Assembly: GCF_009557055.1 (NCBI RefSeq)
Contig: NZ_CP045649.1
Location: forward strand, 1,711,501 to 1,775,500
Direction of reading: 5' to 3'
Source of the DNA: Nocardioides sp. dk884
GTDB lineage: Bacteria; Actinomycetota; Actinomycetes; Propionibacteriales; Nocardioidaceae
DNA: 64,000 nucleotides
The stretch's first letter is position 1. Every line of letters starts with the position of its first letter. The notes under the pieces were generated by a model. That model was not told the DNA's origin. It was given only the letters and a program-made list of their open reading frames with translations, and did no database searches. This document shows positions 1 to 7,843 of this stretch, in pieces. The position numbers and the translations under genes were made by a program.

Positions 1-358
1 CGGTCACGCTCACGCGGTACTCGCCGTTGCTGAGCTTCTGGATCTCGATGCGGCGCCCGTCCGCGGCCGTGACCACGAGGACGGAGATCTCCTGGTTGCG
101 CTCGACGCCGTCCTGGGTGAGCACGCACGGCTCGGTCGGCTCCCGGGACTCCGGGGCAGACGACGGCGGCGCGCAGCCGCCCTGGCCGAAGGTCACGACC
201 TGGCACACCCAGTAGGAGTAGGTCTCGGCGAGCCGCGTGCCCTGCGGCAGGGCCGCCAGCATCACCGCCAGGATCAGGGTCGCCGCGATGATCGCGACGC
301 CGGTGGTCTCCAGCGTGGCCGCGCCGCGCTCGTGTCGCCGTTCGTCTGCGCCACCCAT
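1..358 (-). CDS. Partial prepilin-like (Tad/Flp pseudopilin-type) exported protein
   Basis: Reading begins at an ATG at 358 with a strong AGGAGGAG ribosome site upstream, and runs off the left edge with no stop, so only the first 119 residues are visible. A short basic N-terminus ends in Gly12, followed by an AATLET motif that puts Glu five residues after the Gly, and then about 20 hydrophobic residues. That is the layout of class III (Flp/TadE) prepilin leaders, which are cleaved after the Gly and keep the hydrophobic helix. The following domain contains several Cys. A prepilin peptidase gene lies 1 kb away, which supports a role in Tad-type pilus or secretion machinery. The exact family (TadE, TadF or other) cannot be decided from this fragment. 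Confidence 0.6.
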   Translation of the reverse strand, partial: MGGADERRHERGAATLETTGVAIIAATLILAVMLAALPQGTRLAETYSYWVCQVVTFGQGGCAPPSSAPESREPTEPCVLTQDGVERNQEISVLVVTAADGRRIEIQKLSNGEYRVSVT

Positions 359-512
359 GGTCCTGCTCCTCCTGCTGTGGCGCCTCGGGGGCGCCGGTGT
401 CCACGAGACCTCTGAGACAACCCGCTCGGCGGGTGCGGCGCGTAGGTCCCGGGACCTGTCGGCGGGCCCATCGCCCGGACCGGTCGTCATCGTCGTCCCC
501 CGGATCCGGGGC

Positions 513-923
513 TCAGCCGAGCTGGTACGGCGCCGGTGCGGCGGCGCTCGTGCGGACGTCGGCGGTGCGGGCGGCGATCACGACCAGCGCGACCCACACC
601 ACCAGGTCGATGGCGTACGACGCGGGGCCCGGGTCGACCAGCAGCTGGCCCAGCAGGGCCCGCCCGGCCCAGGCGGCGGGGGAGACGAGGTAGGCGACGA
701 GCCCGGCGAGGGCTGCCCTCCCCAGCACGCCGGGAGCGTCGTACGCTCCGCGCATGACGAGCCGGGTGAGCAGGACCAGGATGACGGCGGTGAGCAGGGT
801 CCGCAGCACCACCGTCGCGGTCGGGCTGCCGGCCGAGAGGGTGAGAAGGACAGCGGCGATCCCCGCCACCAGGGCCCCGAGGGCGAGTGCGACGGCGAGT
901 CGCGCGATCCGGGCGAGGTCCAT
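513..923 (-). CDS. Small multi-pass membrane protein, unknown function
   Basis: The 136-residue product is almost entirely hydrophobic, with about four predicted membrane helices and a short Ala/Pro-rich tail. I chose the ATG at 923, which has TGGGA six bases upstream. An alternative ATG at 938 adds five residues but its purine-rich site abuts the start codon directly. The gene is divergent from the DUF192 gene, with 78 bases between the two starts. I do not recognise the family. Its place among Tad-type genes may be coincidental. Confidence 0.6.
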   Translation of the reverse strand: MDLARIARLAVALALGALVAGIAAVLLTLSAGSPTATVVLRTLLTAVILVLLTRLVMRGAYDAPGVLGRAALAGLVAYLVSPAAWAGRALLGQLLVDPGPASYAIDLVVWVALVVIAARTADVRTSAAAPAPYQLG

Positions 924-1001
924 CGGTGGTCCCAGCATTCCTTCCGGTCGTCGTGTCCTGCGCGCGGAGCGTGCCACCGCGCCGACCTGCGTAAACCTCC
1001 G

Positions 1002-1376
1002 GTGACCCGCGCAGCACGCGTCTTCGGACCCGGGGACCGGGCGCTCCTGCTCGACGGCACCCCGGTGGCCCCCCTCGCGGTCGCGGAGACTGCCCGCGCC
1101 CGGCGCCGGGGGCTGCTCGGGACCGATCGGGTGGTGGGGGCGCTCTGGATCACCCGGTGCCCGTCGGTCCACATGGTCGGCATGCGCTACCCGATCGACG
1201 TGGCGGTGGTCGACCGCGAGGGCCGGGTGCTCCACGTGGCGACCCTGCGCCGCCTCACCGGGATGACCCGGTTCCGGCTCCGGGCCAGCGCGACCATCGA
1301 GGCCGCGGCCGGCTCGATGACCGCCTGGGGCGTGCGGCGCGGCTCGGTCCTGACGATCGGTGAGACAGCACCGTGA
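1002..1376 (+). CDS. DUF192 family protein
   Basis: The 124-residue product matches the DUF192 fold: an N-terminal strand region, the segment ARARRRGLLGTDR (the family's 'tr.rGLmfr' region), then IDVAVVDREGRVL and a C-terminal segment on lack of 'excess' basic and Gly residues. DUF192 proteins are small, often exported or associated with secretion loci; their biochemical role is unknown. I chose the GTG at 1002 because reading further upstream enters sequence antisense to the neighbouring gene. Its stop codon overlaps the prepilin peptidase start by four bases (GTGA), so the two are probably translated together, as DUF192 genes beside tad loci often are. Confidence 0.75.
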   Translation: MTRAARVFGPGDRALLLDGTPVAPLAVAETARARRRGLLGTDRVVGALWITRCPSVHMVGMRYPIDVAVVDREGRVLHVATLRRLTGMTRFRLRASATIEAAAGSMTAWGVRRGSVLTIGETAP

Positions 1377-2026
1377 CGATCGTGGTCGCGGCGGCGTGCG
1401 CGTTGCTCGCCGGGCTGGTGCTGCAGACCCGTCTCGCGCGGGCGGGCTACCGCTACGACGACGAGCGCCACCTGCCCCGGCGCGAGTGTCGCTGGGTGGC
1501 GCCGGTGCTGGCGGTGGCGGTCGGTCTGCTGGCCTGGCGGGCCGAGGGCGAGGTCGTCGTGCTCCTCGCGTACGCCGCCGTCCTCGCCTGGATGGTCGGC
1601 CTGGCGGTCATCGACCTCGACGTACGACGGCTGCCGGACCGCTGGACCCTGCCGAGCTATCCGGCCGTGGCGGTGCTCCTGGCCGGCTGCACCTGGGCGA
1701 GCGAGACGGGCTGGTCGGCGTGGGTGACCGCGCTGGTGTGCGGCGTCGTGAACGGCGCGGTGCACCTGCTCCTGGCCGTGCTGAACCCGGCCGGGCTGGG
1801 GCTGGGCGACGTGAAGCTGGCGGTCACGCTCGGCATGGTGACCGGCTGGTTCGGCTGGCCCGCGGCGTTCGCGGCGTTCCTCGGCGCGTTCTGCCTGGGG
1901 CTCGTGGTCGGGCTCGTCGCCGTGGTCCGCACCGGCGCCGGTCGCAAGGCGACCTTCCCGTTCGGTCCCGCGATGCTTGGCGCCGCTGCGCTGGTCGTGC
2001 TGGCGGCGGTCCCATCGGTCGCCTGA
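1373..2026 (+). CDS. A24 family prepilin peptidase
   Basis: This membrane aspartyl protease would remove the leader peptides of Flp/TadE-type prepilins at the cytoplasmic face. The 217-residue product has about six hydrophobic helices and both family signatures: an Asp in the IDLDVRRLPD segment (Asp81/83) and the GLGD motif (Asp146) followed by VKL. It lacks the N-terminal zinc/methyltransferase domain of PilD, as is usual for TadV/CpaA-type enzymes. The GTG start overlaps the DUF192 stop. Likely substrates in this window are the partial pseudopilin at the left edge and, more unusually, the SGNH esterase at 2368-3441. Confidence 0.88.
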   Translation: MTIVVAAACALLAGLVLQTRLARAGYRYDDERHLPRRECRWVAPVLAVAVGLLAWRAEGEVVVLLAYAAVLAWMVGLAVIDLDVRRLPDRWTLPSYPAVAVLLAGCTWASETGWSAWVTALVCGVVNGAVHLLLAVLNPAGLGLGDVKLAVTLGMVTGWFGWPAAFAAFLGAFCLGLVVGLVAVVRTGAGRKATFPFGPAMLGAAALVVLAAVPSVA

Positions 2027-2030
2027 GGTT

Positions 2031-2309
2031 TCAGCCGGAGAGATCGAGCACGAGCGCGGTGGCACCCAGCACCAGCGCGAGGACGGCCGCCACGGTGGCG
2101 GCGCGGCGGTGCCGGGCGCCGAGCAGGGCGCCGACCGCGAGCACCGCGCCGAGCGCTGCCGGATAGCCCACCCGCTCGCCCCGGGCGGCGTCGTCGAGGG
2201 CCCGCGGGGTGCCCTCGACGTGCAGCCCGAGGACCAGCGCGTGCATGAGCAGCAGCAGGCAGCCGAGCAGGCTGACCAGGGCTGTCGCGCGGACCAGGCC
2301 GGGGCTCAC
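2031..2309 (-). CDS. Small hydrophobic membrane protein, unknown
   Basis: The product has 92 residues and two to three predicted helices separated by a short charged loop (EGTPRALDDAARGERV). I placed the start at the GTG at 2309 because GAGGAGAG lies seven bases upstream; a start at 2339 would add ten residues but has no ribosome site. It converges with the prepilin peptidase gene, with only four bases between the stops. The family is not recognised. Confidence 0.55.
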   Translation of the reverse strand: MSPGLVRATALVSLLGCLLLLMHALVLGLHVEGTPRALDDAARGERVGYPAALGAVLAVGALLGARHRRAATVAAVLALVLGATALVLDLSG

Positions 2310-2367
2310 CGCACCACTCTCCTCGCTCGGGGAGCGCACAGCCTAGGCCGTGGGTCGGCGGGGTCGG

Positions 2368-3441
2368 TCACGGGTAGCGCGGGTCCTCGAGCTGCTGCTG
2401 GACCAGGTCGGCGATCGCGGCGTGGCCGGCGGCGTTGGGGTGGAAGCTGCTCGGGTCGGCGATCGCGAACCCGGGTCCGCCCACGTCGAGGTCGTTGATC
2501 CACGGGTCGTCGCTGCCGATGCCGTGGCCCTCGAAGGCCTGGGTCGGGTCGACGAACTCGACGCCGGCCTCCTGAGCGGCCGCGGCGAGCATCGCGTTGA
2601 GGTCGGCGGCCACCTCGTTCATCCAGACCTGGTCCTCGGCGAAGAGCAGGTTGCCGTAGTTGTCGGAGGGGTCGGTCACGAACAGCGGCGGATAGCCGAC
2701 GATGATCACCCGGGCGTTCGGGGCCTGCTCCTTGATCTCGCGGTAACGGTCGACCAGCTCGTCGTGGAGCCGGTCCAGCTCGTCCTCGATGCGCTTATCG
2801 TGCTTGGCCTGGCAGGTGTTCGACCCGACGCCACGCTGGCCGTTGATGATGCAGTCCTTCACGACGTCGGCGAAGCCGAGGTCGTTGCCGCCCATGGTCA
2901 TGGTCACCAGGGAGGTCTCGTCGCTCAGCGCGTCGTACTGCGGGTCCTCACCGGTGTTGCCGTGGTTGGGGGTGTCGAGGTGGTCGGCCACGGCGCCCGA
3001 GCAGGCGACGAAGGACGATCCGCCGGCGAACTCGTTGGCGCCGGTGATCACCTGGGAGTAGGCGTGCGCGGAGCGGTGGCAGCGGTTGCGGTCCTCCTCG
3101 TGGTCGTTGTAGGGCCACAGGTCGACACGGTCGTCGTAGTCGGTGCCCTCCTCGTAGTCCCAGGCGCCCTCGCCGGAGGAGTAGCTGTCGCCGAGCGCGA
3201 CGTACTCACCGCTGGTGGCCTGGTCCAGGGGCGTCTCGCCGTAGCCCGGGACGGTGCAGCCGTCGCGCTCGACGACGCTGCACACCGCCTCGGTGAAGGC
3301 GTCACGGGCGCTGCCGCCGGCGGGGGAGACCAGCAGGCCCAGCACCAGGAAGCTGGCGAGGATCGTGGCGCCGACGTACTCGAGGGTGCCGGCGCCCCGC
3401 TCGCCGGGACGGGTACGGCGCGCGCGGTGGGCGGTCGCCAT
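2368..3441 (-). CDS. SGNH/GDSL esterase with Flp-prepilin-like N-terminus
   Basis: The 357-residue product is a serine esterase or lipase of the SGNH superfamily. Block I is VALGDSYSSGEG (nucleophile Ser86), block III is GGND at 184-187, and block V is FHPNAAGH near the C-terminus (His334). Conserved Cys suggest extracytoplasmic disulfides. The N-terminus is odd: instead of a Sec signal with AxA or a lipobox, it reads GERG16-AGTLEY followed by a hydrophobic stretch. That is the class III prepilin pattern (cleavage after Gly, Glu at +5, Tyr at +6). The enzyme may therefore be processed by the prepilin peptidase at 1373-2026 and anchored or assembled like a pseudopilin. It begins one base after the lipoprotein stop codon, so the two are probably co-transcribed. 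Confidence 0.85.
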   Translation of the reverse strand: MATAHRARRTRPGERGAGTLEYVGATILASFLVLGLLVSPAGGSARDAFTEAVCSVVERDGCTVPGYGETPLDQATSGEYVALGDSYSSGEGAWDYEEGTDYDDRVDLWPYNDHEEDRNRCHRSAHAYSQVITGANEFAGGSSFVACSGAVADHLDTPNHGNTGEDPQYDALSDETSLVTMTMGGNDLGFADVVKDCIINGQRGVGSNTCQAKHDKRIEDELDRLHDELVDRYREIKEQAPNARVIIVGYPPLFVTDPSDNYGNLLFAEDQVWMNEVAADLNAMLAAAAQEAGVEFVDPTQAFEGHGIGSDDPWINDLDVGGPGFAIADPSSFHPNAAGHAAIADLVQQQLEDPRYP

Positions 3442-3442
3442 C

Positions 3443-4090
3443 TCAGTCGACCTGCGGCAGGGCGGCCACCGCGCGGGCGAGCACGGCGGGGTCCGGGGTG
3501 TCGCGCAGCGCGTAGGACATCAAGGTGATGGCGGAGTCACCGGTTCGGGTCACCAGCACGTCGGCGGTGATGGGGAGGTCGCCCTGGCTGGTCTGGCGCC
3601 AGGCGGCGCTGTCGGCCGGGGCACCCTTGACCGTGAGGGGCTCGACGGAGAACCGCGCCGCCGGGCTGTCGGGCCGGGTGCCGCGAGCGGTGTAGCCGGT
3701 GCAGTCGGTGAGAGCGGTGCGCAGGTCGGTGAGCACATCGGCGATCACGTCGGTGCGGTAGACGCGCACGTGCTGTTCCAGGAACGGCCCGAACGGGCCC
3801 TCGGAGAAGCGCAGGCTGCTGGCGCGGGCTGGCGTCTCCGGCTCCAGATCGACGCCGCAGACGCTCAACCGGTAGTCGAGGCCCTGGGAGTTGCTGTCTC
3901 CCCAGCCGGCCGGGAGCGCCTCGGAGGTGATCAGGAAGTCGGTGCTGCGGGTGGCGGGGTCCTCCGCGGTGGTGTCCGCGGAGGAGCCGGCACCGCAGGA
4001 GGACAGCAGCCCGGCGAGGCAGAGGGTGGCGGCGACCCGGCGGAGGAGTCGCGGCGCGGGACGGAGGAGGTGAACGGGGGGCCTGGTCAC
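3443..4090 (-). CDS. Secreted lipoprotein, possible stand-alone kinase sensor domain
   Basis: The sequence starts with a basic region, a hydrophobic stretch and a lipobox ending LLSSC, so it should be lipid-anchored on the outer face of the membrane. The mature domain of about 185 residues has two Cys (SVCGVD and TDCTGY) that could form a disulfide, and begins with a segment (DFLITSEALPAGW) reminiscent of PknH-type extracellular sensor domains. That family assignment is my inference. The GTG at 4090 is my preferred start; a TTG at 4120 is also possible, and neither has a clear ribosome site. It follows the Ser/Thr kinase gene by 87 bases and precedes the SGNH esterase by one base. Confidence 0.65.
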   Translation of the reverse strand: MTRPPVHLLRPAPRLLRRVAATLCLAGLLSSCGAGSSADTTAEDPATRSTDFLITSEALPAGWGDSNSQGLDYRLSVCGVDLEPETPARASSLRFSEGPFGPFLEQHVRVYRTDVIADVLTDLRTALTDCTGYTARGTRPDSPAARFSVEPLTVKGAPADSAAWRQTSQGDLPITADVLVTRTGDSAITLMSYALRDTPDPAVLARAVAALPQVD

Positions 4091-4177
4091 GGCGACGACG
4101 CTAGGGCGGCGTCGCCGCAAGCCTCTGGGCCCTCGGTCCCAGCCGAGGGGCCCGGCGGGCGGTCGCCGAGCCGGTCC

Positions 4178-5248
4178 TCAGGTCAGGAGCAGCACGGCGG
4201 AGAGCACCAGGAGCGCCAGGCCGGTGACGGTCAGCACGCCCACCGCGAGGACGGGCCGCGCCGGTGCTGCCGGTGCTGCCCGGTCGTCGGTCGTCAGCTC
4301 GAGCACCGTGGTGGGCGCCGCGGCCGGTTCTGTGCCCCGGTGCCCGGGTCCGGAGAACTGGTCCAGGACCTCCACCTCGCCGGGGTCCCAGGCGGCGGGC
4401 AGGCCCGCACGCACCGAGCGCAGGTCCTCCAGCAGCGCCGCAGCGCTCGGGGGCCGGCGATCCGGGTCGGGGTCGGCGGCGGAGGCGAGCAGAGTGCCGA
4501 GCGCCGTCGCGGGCAGCTCGGCGGGCGCGAACGGCGGCGGGTGCCCGACCAGCATCTCCAGGCCGACCATCGCCACCGAGTAGAGGTCCTGGCGGGGGTC
4601 GGGGTCCGCGCCGGCGAGCTGTTCGGGCGCCATGTAGCCGGGAGTGCCGAGGGTGGTGGAGGACAGCGTCATCCGGGGCTGGTCGACCGGCACGGCGATG
4701 CCGAAGTCGGTCAGCCGCACGTGCGGGGGCCGGGAGCCGGTGGGCTCCAGGAGCAGGTTGGCCGGCTTGACGTCGCGATGGACCACGCGCGCCGCATGCA
4801 CCGCCTCCAGCGCCGAGAGCGTCTGGTCGAGGATCGCGACGACCCAGGCCTGCGGCAGCGGACCCCAGTCGCCGATCAGCGTCGCGACCGAGCCGCCCCG
4901 CACCAACGGCATCGTGAAGAGGACCGAGTCGTCCTCGCCCGACCAGCTCAGCGGGGTGACCACGTGCGGGTGGTGGATGCGCGTCGACTGCTCGCGCATG
5001 AAGCGCAGCAGTGAACCGGCGTCGCTGTGCTTGAGCACCTTGGCCGCCTTGACCTGTCCGTCCTGCTGGTCGCGGACGACCCACACCGACCCCATCGCCC
5101 CGTCGGCGATCGGGTCGAGCAGCTCGTAGCGGCGAGCGAAGATCGGGTTCACCGCGCGGCCCGGGTGCGCGGCAGTGGACGCGCGGGCGGCAGCATGGCG
5201 GTCATCGTACGCAGGCCCCTCCCGGGGATCGAGCACCTGAGGACTCAC
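4178..5248 (-). CDS. Serine/threonine protein kinase (PknB type)
   Basis: The 356-residue Hanks-type kinase has a degenerate Gly-rich loop (ADGAMGSVW), Lys70, the HRDVKPANLL catalytic loop (Asp159), DFG at 181-183, and GTPGYMAPEQ. After about 285 residues comes an Ala/Pro-rich linker and a C-terminal membrane helix that ends almost at the last residue, so there is no extracellular PASTA or other sensor domain. The GTG start overlaps the stop of the upstream HTH gene (GTGA), showing translational coupling. The next gene downstream encodes an exported lipoprotein that could supply the missing sensing part; this is an inference from context. Confidence 0.92.
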   Translation of the reverse strand: MSPQVLDPREGPAYDDRHAAARASTAAHPGRAVNPIFARRYELLDPIADGAMGSVWVVRDQQDGQVKAAKVLKHSDAGSLLRFMREQSTRIHHPHVVTPLSWSGEDDSVLFTMPLVRGGSVATLIGDWGPLPQAWVVAILDQTLSALEAVHAARVVHRDVKPANLLLEPTGSRPPHVRLTDFGIAVPVDQPRMTLSSTTLGTPGYMAPEQLAGADPDPRQDLYSVAMVGLEMLVGHPPPFAPAELPATALGTLLASAADPDPDRRPPSAAALLEDLRSVRAGLPAAWDPGEVEVLDQFSGPGHRGTEPAAAPTTVLELTTDDRAAPAAPARPVLAVGVLTVTGLALLVLSAVLLLT

Positions 5249-5754
5249 ATGAGGTGGCTGATCGAGGCCAGGTGCTGCGCGGACTCCGCCTCGGTCCCGG
5301 TGCCGTGGACGCGGACGAGCTCGGCCAGGCCGGGCGCGACGTCGACCAGCAGGTCCGCCGCGCGGGCGAGCTCCTGGCCGGAGGCGACCGCGTGGAGCGC
5401 CTTCCGCAGGACCACCGAGGACTCCGGAGCGTGGACGAACTGCCCGGTCGACAAGGTGCCGCGGTGCGTACGGATCTCCTCGAGGCGGCGCTGGACAGCG
5501 TCTCCGGACAGGCCAGGGGCTTCCTCGACCAGACCCAGCAGGCTCTGCAGGCGGGCGACGGCCAGCGGGTTGCCGATCTTCACGCGATGACCGCTCACGA
5601 GCTGGGAGAGCATCGGGGGACTGAGGCCGAGGATCTCCGCGACGCGTGCCTGGTTGAGGCCCAGGCCGGCGGTCACGCGGCGCACCAGCGTGCCGATCGA
5701 CTCGCCGTACAGGCGGCGCTGCTCGGCGATCTTCTCCGACTTCTCCGGTCCCAT
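5245..5754 (-). CDS. HTH (Xre/Cro-like) DNA-binding regulator
   Basis: The 169-residue product has a helix-turn-helix at about residues 30-65 (GLNQARVAEILGLSPPMLSQLVSGHRVKIG, quoted in part: NQARVAEILG then SPPMLSQLVSG). The rest is an Ala/Leu-rich helical domain of unknown role. GGAGGGGG lies upstream of the ATG. The downstream kinase overlaps its stop codon, so kinase and regulator form one unit; the regulator could be a kinase substrate, although nothing in the sequence proves this. The divergent intergenic region contains a perfect inverted repeat at 5811-5826 that is a plausible operator. A TAGGGT hexamer about 20 bases upstream of the ribosome site is a candidate -10. Confidence 0.85.
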   Translation of the reverse strand: MGPEKSEKIAEQRRLYGESIGTLVRRVTAGLGLNQARVAEILGLSPPMLSQLVSGHRVKIGNPLAVARLQSLLGLVEEAPGLSGDAVQRRLEEIRTHRGTLSTGQFVHAPESSVVLRKALHAVASGQELARAADLLVDVAPGLAELVRVHGTGTEAESAQHLASISHLM

Positions 5755-5810
5755 GGCTGCCCCCTCCGTGTCGACCCTAGTCCCGGGGTGTTCGCGACAG
5801 CAACGTTGAC

Positions 5811-5826
5811 GTTTGCTTTTGCAAAC
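5811..5826. promoter_or_regulatory. Perfect inverted repeat, candidate operator
   Basis: GTTTGC-TTTT-GCAAAC has 6-base arms around a T4 spacer. It lies between the divergent HTH regulator (start 5754) and vWA gene (start 5873). An 8-base palindrome (CAACGTTG, 5801-5808) and a TTGAC (5806-5810) lie just to its left. Its AT-rich character in a very GC-rich setting and its position suggest a regulator-binding site rather than a terminator. The binding protein is inferred, not shown. Confidence 0.45.
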
Positions 5827-5872
5827 CGCAGGGTAGGTGTCGCCACATCGAGATGAGGGAAGGGCGAGTCGT

Positions 5873-7780
5873 ATGAAGCTCCGTCGTCACCTGGCCGGCC
5901 TGGCCGCGATCCTGGTCGCCACGAGTGCCGGGGCGGTCGTCGCGACCGCACCCGCACCCAGCCACGCCGCACCTGCTGCCTCGTCCGCCGCTGAGCCGGA
6001 CGGCTACGGCCGGATGATGCTGCTCCTCGACGCGTCGGGCTCCATGTCCGAGCCGGCCGGCGGGGGACAGACCAAGATCGCGGCGGCCCGCAAGGCGCTG
6101 ACGACAGTGGTCGAGGGTCTCCCCGACGAGGCCCAGGTCGGGTTGCGCGTCTTCGGTGCGACGGTGTTCTCGCGCACCGACAAGGGGTCGTGCACCGACA
6201 GCCAGGTCGTGGTCGAGCCCGGCACCGACAACCGTGACGCGCTCCGCGCCGCGATCGGCGACTACGAGCCGTACGGCGAGACGCCGATCCCGCACGCCCT
6301 CGAGGAGGCGGCCAAGGACCTCGGCGACGAGGGCACCCGCTCGATCGTCCTGGTCTCCGACGGGGAGTCGACCTGCGACCCCGACCCGTGCACGGTGGCC
6401 GCGGAGCTGCAGAAGAACGGCATCGACCTGCAGATCGACGTGGTCGGCCTCTCGGTCTCGGGCGCGGCGCGCTCGCAGCTGCAGTGCATCGCGGAGAAGG
6501 GCAACGGCACCTACTACGACGCCGACAGCGCCGCCGACATCGAGAGCCGCCTGACCCGGGTGGCCAGCCGGGCGCTGCGGCCCTTCACCCTCAGCGGCGC
6601 CCCGATCGTGGGCGGCGCCGAGAGCTCGCCCACCCCGGTCGAGGTCGGCGAGTACGTCGACACCCTCGGTGCGGCGGGGGAGTCCACGAGCTACGTGTTC
6701 ACCCGCGAGACGGCTGGGACCACGCTGCGCGTCGCCGCGCTGTCGCAGGGTGAGACGGGGTTCATGGACGGACTGATCGCCGAGGTCACCGGACCCGCCG
6801 GGCGCTGCGACTACGCCAGCGCCAACCGGACCGCCCTCGACCTGCGCGAGGTGATGGGCGTCCAGGTCACCGCCGGGGCCGGCCTCGGCTCGTCGGGCGT
6901 CGAGGGCTGTGAGGAGCCCGGTGACTACGTCGTCACCATCACCCGGGCGCGCGGCGCGAGCGAGGAAGTGCCGTTCGGCCTGGTCGTGACCGAGGAGCCC
7001 CCGGTCGAGGAGGTCGGGTTCAGCGACCCCGAGCTCGCCAGCCTCTCGGCCACCGCGCCCCAGGTCGGCGGACAGCCACAGCGGGTCGAGGGCGCGTCGT
7101 CGTTCGACGGCGCACCCGAGGTCGGCACCGGCAGCTGGTCGAGCACCGTCGTGCCCGGAGAGGTGCTGATCTACAAGGTGCCGCTCGAGTTCGGCCAGGC
7201 GGCGCAGGTGAGCGTGAACTTCCCCGAGGCGACCGGGCAGCTCTCCGAGCAGTTCGGTCGGTTCGCGCCGAGCGCCAACCTGACGCTGTTCAACCCGCTG
7301 GGCGCCCAGCTCGGCTACGTCGACGGCTCCACGTGGCTCGGCTCCCCCGACGGCGTCTCCCTGCAGGCGGCCGTCCCCGCCGTCAGCCGCGCGCCCTCCG
7401 AGGTCCGCAGCGCGAAGTTCAACGGCGGCGCCGACGTCACCGTCGCGGGTGACTACTACGTCAGCCTGAGCGTGCAGAAGAGGGACTACACGGTCGAGAT
7501 CCCGTTCACCTTGGACGTGGAGGTCATCGGGGAGCCGGCCGACGGGCCGACGTACGCCGGCGGGGCGACGTGGAACGTGGTCGACGGCGCCACCGCGGCC
7601 ACGGAGGACCCCTCCGCCGGCACCTCGGAGACCGAGTCGGCCGAGGCCGACGGCGACGGCGAGGCGGCCGCGGAGAGCGAGGGCGACACCGTGAGCATCG
7701 TCGCGGTGGCCGCGGGGGTGCTGGGCCTGGCGGCCCTGGTCGCCGCGCTGCTGCTGTGGCGCAGGCGCTCGGCGGGCTGA
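5873..7780 (+). CDS. von Willebrand factor A domain surface protein
   Basis: The 635-residue product has a Sec-type signal peptide (residues 1-34), a vWA domain starting with the MIDAS motif DASGS (Asp53-Ser57) and running to about 230, and a long beta-rich region. A Ser/Glu/Ala-rich linker follows, then a C-terminal membrane helix with an RRR stop-transfer. The topology therefore places the vWA domain outside the cell, where it could bind ligands through a divalent metal. I chose the ATG at 5873 because AGGGAAGGG precedes it and the signal peptide starts there. It is divergent from the HTH-kinase operon and may be regulated with it through the inverted repeat at 5811-5826. Confidence 0.85.
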   Translation: MKLRRHLAGLAAILVATSAGAVVATAPAPSHAAPAASSAAEPDGYGRMMLLLDASGSMSEPAGGGQTKIAAARKALTTVVEGLPDEAQVGLRVFGATVFSRTDKGSCTDSQVVVEPGTDNRDALRAAIGDYEPYGETPIPHALEEAAKDLGDEGTRSIVLVSDGESTCDPDPCTVAAELQKNGIDLQIDVVGLSVSGAARSQLQCIAEKGNGTYYDADSAADIESRLTRVASRALRPFTLSGAPIVGGAESSPTPVEVGEYVDTLGAAGESTSYVFTRETAGTTLRVAALSQGETGFMDGLIAEVTGPAGRCDYASANRTALDLREVMGVQVTAGAGLGSSGVEGCEEPGDYVVTITRARGASEEVPFGLVVTEEPPVEEVGFSDPELASLSATAPQVGGQPQRVEGASSFDGAPEVGTGSWSSTVVPGEVLIYKVPLEFGQAAQVSVNFPEATGQLSEQFGRFAPSANLTLFNPLGAQLGYVDGSTWLGSPDGVSLQAAVPAVSRAPSEVRSAKFNGGADVTVAGDYYVSLSVQKRDYTVEIPFTLDVEVIGEPADGPTYAGGATWNVVDGATAATEDPSAGTSETESAEADGDGEAAAESEGDTVSIVAVAAGVLGLAALVAALLLWRRRSAG

Positions 7781-7843
7781 GAGCCGCTGCGCCACGCAGT
7801 TGACTGGAGTCTCACCCCGATCCCTCGTCGAAAGCGATCCACC

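Noticed and set aside
5811..5826. Intrinsic terminator at the GTTTGC-TTTT-GCAAAC repeat
   Set aside because: The stem is short and AT-rich, the T-run is in the loop, and it lies between divergent starts rather than after a gene.
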